A stretch of 64,000 nucleotides of DNA from positions 3,559,279-3,623,278 of the forward strand of contig AP025583.1 of NCBI GenBank assembly GCA_022846095.1. Reading direction: 5' to 3'. The notes under the pieces were generated by a model, which saw nothing but the letters and a program-made list of their open reading frames with translations, had not been told where the DNA came from and searched no databases. A program made the position numbers and the translations under genes. This DNA comes from Oscillospiraceae bacterium. GTDB taxonomy: Bacteria > Bacillota > Clostridia > Oscillospirales > Oscillospiraceae. Below, piece after piece: positions 60,424-64,000 of the stretch (within the stretch, counting starts at the first letter, position 1; each line of letters starts with the position of its first letter).

Positions 60424-61173
60424 TCAGACCCGGCCCAGCTCGGTGGCCGCCTTGGTCATGAGCTGGTCGTACATCTTACTCATCTGCGCCGCGCTCTGCA
60501 GGGCCCGCTGGCTGGTGATCATCTCCACCATCTGCTGCACCAGATCCACGTTGGAGCGCTCCAGCGCCTGCCAGTGGATGGGCGCCGCCGACGCCCGCAT
60601 CTGCCCGCCCCCGGTGAAGAGGCCCCGCGCGCCCTGCTCCATCCCCTCCCGGTCCTCCGGGAGATAGACGCCGATCTGCCCCAGGTAGCCCCCGTCCTCG
60701 GTGTAGAGGGCCCCGTAGCCGTCGGCGCGGATCTTGTCCGTCAAGAGCAGGATGGGCTCCCCGCCGATGTCCAGCACCCGGCCCTCCCCCGGCAGGCAGA
60801 GGTAGCCCTCCCCGTCCAGGGCGAAGCTGCCGGATCTGGTATAGGCCGTGCCTTGGCCGCTCTGGACGGCGAAAAAGCCCTCCCCCCCGATGGCGAAATC
60901 CAGGCCCATCCCGGTCTCCTCCAGGGCACCCTGGCTGTAGTCGGTATACAGACGGCTGGGCGCCAGCGCGTAGCTGGCGCCGCCCAGCTCGGCGGCGGCC
61001 GACTTGTCCCGGTTGCCCACCCGGCTGATCACATACTCCCGAAAAGTGCTGTCGGTGTACCGCTCGGCCTTGTACCCGGACGTGGCCACGTTGGTCATGT
61101 TGTTGGCCACCACGTCCAGCCGCCTCCCCTGGGAGAGCATCCCGGAGGTCAGGTTGTAAAATCCCTTGAACAA
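60424..61173 (-). CDS. flgF: Flagellar rod/hook-basal body protein (FlgF/FlgG family, FlhO-like)
   Basis: 249 residues, TTG start with GGAG upstream. N-terminal DVVANNMTNVATSGYKAE and C-terminal RSNVDLVQQMVEMITSQRALQ are the rod-protein ends. It lies between fliA and the second rod gene, as in other Clostridia. Confidence 0.9.
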   Translation of the reverse strand: MFKGFYNLTSGMLSQGRRLDVVANNMTNVATSGYKAERYTDSTFREYVISRVGNRDKSAAAELGGASYALAPSRLYTDYSQGALEETGMGLDFAIGGEGFFAVQSGQGTAYTRSGSFALDGEGYLCLPGEGRVLDIGGEPILLLTDKIRADGYGALYTEDGGYLGQIGVYLPEDREGMEQGARGLFTGGGQMRASAAPIHWQALERSNVDLVQQMVEMITSQRALQSAAQMSKMYDQLMTKAATELGRV

Positions 61174-61209
61174 AGCTCCTCACTCCTTCTGCGCGGGGCG
61201 GTGCGCCGC

Positions 61210-62043
61210 TCACTGCAGCTCCAGATAGCGGTTGAGGAACAGCCGCAGCTTCTGGATGGCCCTGCTGTGGATCTGGGAGATCCGCGGCTCGCTGACCCCC
61301 ATGATCTGGGCGATCTCCCGCATATTGAATTCCCGCTCGTAGTACAGGGAGAGTACCGTCTGCTCGCTCTTCTGGAGGGAGCGGATGCCCTCCACCAGTT
61401 TCTCCTTCAGCTCCCGCTCCTGCAGAGCCTGCTCCGGCTGGTCGCCGCCCTCCCGCCCGGGGAAGGCCATGCCCGCGGCCCCCTGCTCCCGGCCCTCAAG
61501 CAGGCCCTCCAGGGAGATGATGTTGCAAAGGGCCATACCGGCCAGCTCCGCCTGGTACTTGGCCGGGGTGACGCCCAGCCGGGAGGACATCTCCTCGTCC
61601 GTGGGGTAGTGCCCCAGCGTGCTGTAGAGCTCCCCCACGGCCTGGTCAATCTCCCGGGAGCGCCTGCGCACGCTCCTGGGCAGCCAGTCCTGCCGCCGGG
61701 CCATGTCGATGATCATGCCCCGGATGCGCTTGGTCACGTAGGTCTCGAATTTGGTGCCCATGGTGGGGTCGTACTTGTCCACCGCCCGCAGCAGGGTAAT
61801 GACCCCCTCGTTGATGATGTCGTCCACCTGGGCAAAGCTGCTGTACACGCCGCAGATCTGCAGGGCGATGGTCTTGATCAGCCCCTCGTAGCGCAGCACC
61901 AGCGGCCATTTGAGGCTCTGATCCCCGGTGCCCTTGTACAGCGCGAGCAGCTGCTCCGCCGGCATGGCGTCCAGCTCCTGCTGCGTGTAGGCGCCGCGGT
62001 TTTCAAGCCGCTCCTGCTCCGGGCAGGCCACTGACGCACTCAT
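61210..62043 (-). CDS. fliA: RNA polymerase sigma factor for flagellar genes (FliA/WhiG, sigma-28)
   Basis: 277 residues. Region 2 ([39 protein letters not shown]) and region 4 ([32 protein letters not shown]) are clear, and [12 protein letters not shown] is typical of FliA/WhiG. Starts within the flhA stop (ATGA). It should read the GCCGATA promoters found at six places in this window. No FlgM anti-sigma factor gene is visible here. Confidence 0.95.
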   Translation of the reverse strand: MSASVACPEQERLENRGAYTQQELDAMPAEQLLALYKGTGDQSLKWPLVLRYEGLIKTIALQICGVYSSFAQVDDIINEGVITLLRAVDKYDPTMGTKFETYVTKRIRGMIIDMARRQDWLPRSVRRRSREIDQAVGELYSTLGHYPTDEEMSSRLGVTPAKYQAELAGMALCNIISLEGLLEGREQGAAGMAFPGREGGDQPEQALQERELKEKLVEGIRSLQKSEQTVLSLYYEREFNMREIAQIMGVSEPRISQIHSRAIQKLRLFLNRYLELQ

Positions 62044-64000
62044 GTCGCCGCCACCACCCTCTGCTCCGGCACGCCCTGCTGCCGCTCCAGCGCCAGGTTG
62101 CCGATGGCCTGAATCTGCACGCTGCTGCTGATCTCGTTAAACGCCAGGACGTATACGTTGGGGTAGAACTGGGTGAGCACCCGGCTGAGATAGACCCGGA
62201 TGACCTGGCTGGTGAGCAGGATGGGGGTCTGGGAGAGCTCGTTGAACTTCTGCAGGCAGGCCCCGAACTGGGTGATAATCTGCTGCATCAAATCCGCGCC
62301 CATGGCCAGGTAGACCCCCTGTTCGTTTTTGGTGAGAGATGCAACCACCTTTTTCTCCATTTCCGCGTCCAGCGTCACCACCCGCAGCTGCCCGTGCTCG
62401 CAGAAGCGGCGGGTGATGGTCCGGCTCAGGGCCGCGCGCACGTGCTCCGTCACCATGTCCAGATCCCGGGTGGCGGACAGCGCGTCCGCCGCGGTCTCCA
62501 CAATGGTCTGCATGTCCTTGATCGGGATGCCCTCCCGCAGCAGGCTGCGCAGGATTTTCTCCAGCGTGGCGTAGGGCACCGCGGCCGGGACCGCCTCCTC
62601 CACAAGCTCGGGCGCAAATTGCTTCAGGTTTTCCACCAGGCGGATGGTCTCCCCCCGGTCCAGCAGCTCATAGGCGTGCTTTTTGATGGTCTCGGACAGG
62701 TGGGTGAGCATGACGGAGAGGGGGTCGATGACGGTGTAGCCGTAGATCTCCGCCATCTCCTTCTGCTCGGGCAGGATCCAGCGGGAGGGGATGCCGTAGG
62801 CCGGCTCCACCGTCTCGATGCCGTCCACCTCCCCGGCCGGGTTGGCGGGCTCCAGCGCCAGGTAGTAGTCCACCAGGATCTCGCCCCGGGCCACCTCCTC
62901 CCCCTTCACCTTGATGACGTACTGGTTGGTCCCCAGGGCCGAGGAGTCGTGCATCCGCACGGAGGGGATGACGAAGCCCATGTCCTGGGCGTACTGCCGG
63001 CGGAAGATGACGATGCGGCTGATCAGCCGGCCCCCACGGGCCTCGTCCACCAGGGGGATCAGGCTGTAGCCGAACTCCATCTCGACGGGCTCCACCGCCA
63101 GCAGGGAGTAGACGTTGTTGATGTCCTTGAAGTAGTCGGCCTCGCTGGGCGCCTCCTGGGGCGGGCCCTGCTCCGCCTGGGCGGCCTCCAGGGCCTGGGC
63201 CTGCTTCTCCCGCTCCATGTGGGCGCTGATCCACCAGCCCAGCCCCAGCAGGACGGCCGAGACGAGGAAGAGGGGGATATGGGGCGTGTTGGGCATAGCC
63301 CCCAGGAAGAACAGCACCACGCCGGTGACCATAATGGCCCGGGGCTGGGCGCGGAACTGGGCGAGCACGTCGCTGTTGAGGCTGCCGTCGGAGACGGAGC
63401 GGGTGACGATCATGCCCGTGGCGGTGGAGATCATCAGGGCCGGGAGCTGGGACACCAGCCCGTCGCCGATGGTGGCGATGGAGTAGATCTGCACCGCCGC
63501 GTCCGTGCCGATGCCGCTCATCATGCCGATGATCAGGCCCGCCACGAAGTTGATGACCGTGATGATAAGGCTCATCACCGCGTCGCCCTTGACGATTTTG
63601 GTGGCGCCGTCCATGGCGCCGTAAAAATCGGCCTCCTTCTGGATCTTGTAGCGGCGCATACGGGCCTCCTGCTCGTTGATGAGGCCCGAGGAGAGGTCCG
63701 CGTCGATGGCCATCTGCTTGCCCGGCATGGCGTCCAGGGTGAACCGGGCGGCCACCTCGGCCACCCGCTCCGCGCCCTTGGTGATCACGATGAACTGCAC
63801 CAGGACGATGATCAGGAAGATCAGGATGCCGACGACGATGTTCCCCTGGGTGATGAGCTGGCCGAAGTTTTTAATGACCGCGCCCGCGTTGCCCCCGTTG
63901 GTGAGGATCAGCCGGGTGGAGGACACGTTCAGGCCCAAGCGGAACAGGGTGGTAATCAGCAGCAGGGAGGGGAAGATGGAGAACTCCAGCGCCTCCGAGA
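62040..64000 (-). CDS. flhA: Flagellar biosynthesis protein FlhA (5' end outside window)
   Basis: About 653 residues of the C-terminal part; the frame remains open to base 64000. [22 protein letters not shown] and [19 protein letters not shown] are conserved FlhA loops; membrane helices occupy the first third and a large cytoplasmic domain follows, with residues for substrate-chaperone binding. FlhA is the export-gate component at the base of the flagellum. It starts the visible part of the late operon. Confidence 0.97.
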   Translation of the reverse strand, partial: SEALEFSIFPSLLLITTLFRLGLNVSSTRLILTNGGNAGAVIKNFGQLITQGNIVVGILIFLIIVLVQFIVITKGAERVAEVAARFTLDAMPGKQMAIDADLSSGLINEQEARMRRYKIQKEADFYGAMDGATKIVKGDAVMSLIITVINFVAGLIIGMMSGIGTDAAVQIYSIATIGDGLVSQLPALMISTATGMIVTRSVSDGSLNSDVLAQFRAQPRAIMVTGVVLFFLGAMPNTPHIPLFLVSAVLLGLGWWISAHMEREKQAQALEAAQAEQGPPQEAPSEADYFKDINNVYSLLAVEPVEMEFGYSLIPLVDEARGGRLISRIVIFRRQYAQDMGFVIPSVRMHDSSALGTNQYVIKVKGEEVARGEILVDYYLALEPANPAGEVDGIETVEPAYGIPSRWILPEQKEMAEIYGYTVIDPLSVMLTHLSETIKKHAYELLDRGETIRLVENLKQFAPELVEEAVPAAVPYATLEKILRSLLREGIPIKDMQTIVETAADALSATRDLDMVTEHVRAALSRTITRRFCEHGQLRVVTLDAEMEKKVVASLTKNEQGVYLAMGADLMQQIITQFGACLQKFNELSQTPILLTSQVIRVYLSRVLTQFYPNVYVLAFNEISSSVQIQAIGNLALERQQGVPEQRVVAAT

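Noticed and set aside
1-64000. tRNA, rRNA, CRISPR arrays, insertion sequences, prophage
   Set aside because: None recognised by eye; the only recombinase is the flagellin-locus serine recombinase.

Overview
The window is a GC-rich (roughly 60-65%) chromosomal stretch from a motile, Gram-positive-type anaerobe. It most resembles the Oscillospiraceae (Oscillibacter / Flavonifractor / Intestinimonas-like gut Clostridia). Pointers are the Firmicute flagellar and chemotaxis set (CheC, CheD, CheV, FliA next to FlhA), strong AGGAGG ribosome sites, rubrerythrin and hemerythrin, catabolic loci for organic acids, and short hairpin-rich intergenic repeats. The lineage is inferred from gene content only.

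Bases 1-11.7 kb hold organic-acid catabolism: the end of an AtoE-type short-chain fatty acid carrier, an amidohydrolase, a TetR regulator, and a leftward operon (beta-keto acid cleavage enzyme, cupin, CoA-transferase). Divergent from this operon is a sigma-54 enhancer-binding regulator followed by two carboxylate-type transporters. Both the operon and the transporter pair have exact -24/-12 sigma-54 promoters, and a 39-bp near-perfect palindrome lies between the divergent genes.

Bases 11.8-23.3 kb are a GntR-controlled locus. Leftward: IlvD/Edd dehydratase, AroE-type dehydrogenase, TRAP transporter PQM, cyclase-family hydrolase, SDR. Rightward: GalB-like PIG-L hydrolase, HpaI-type aldolase, CoA-acylating semialdehyde dehydrogenase. 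Together they read as uptake and carbon-chain cleavage of a polyhydroxy or cyclic acid. Bases 23.3-28.9 kb carry an Lrp regulator, a GATE-domain membrane protein, ProC, a GPH symporter and two PhzA/PhzB-like proteins with no phenazine pathway.

Bases 29-64 kb are motility and c-di-GMP genes: FapA, several GGDEF/EAL proteins, hemerythrin, V4R protein, two MCPs, two flagellins, FliB methylase, YjfB, FlgN-FliS-FliD, ParA-ComFB, and a late operon flhA-fliA-flgF-flgG-cheC-cheD-cheV-HDOD. At least six sigma-28 (FliA) promoters of the form TAWK-N14/15-GCCGATA can be read here.

The most striking locus is 38.4-42.5 kb. Two flagellin genes in inverted orientation flank a serine recombinase, and a 111-bp segment bearing a sigma-28 promoter is bounded by inverted 27-bp recombination-site-like repeats. 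This looks like a flagellin phase-variation switch with an invertible promoter. Nearby, a PAS-GAF-GGDEF-EAL protein is split in two frames at a G6 tract, and both flagellin leaders carry CsrA-site-like hairpins.
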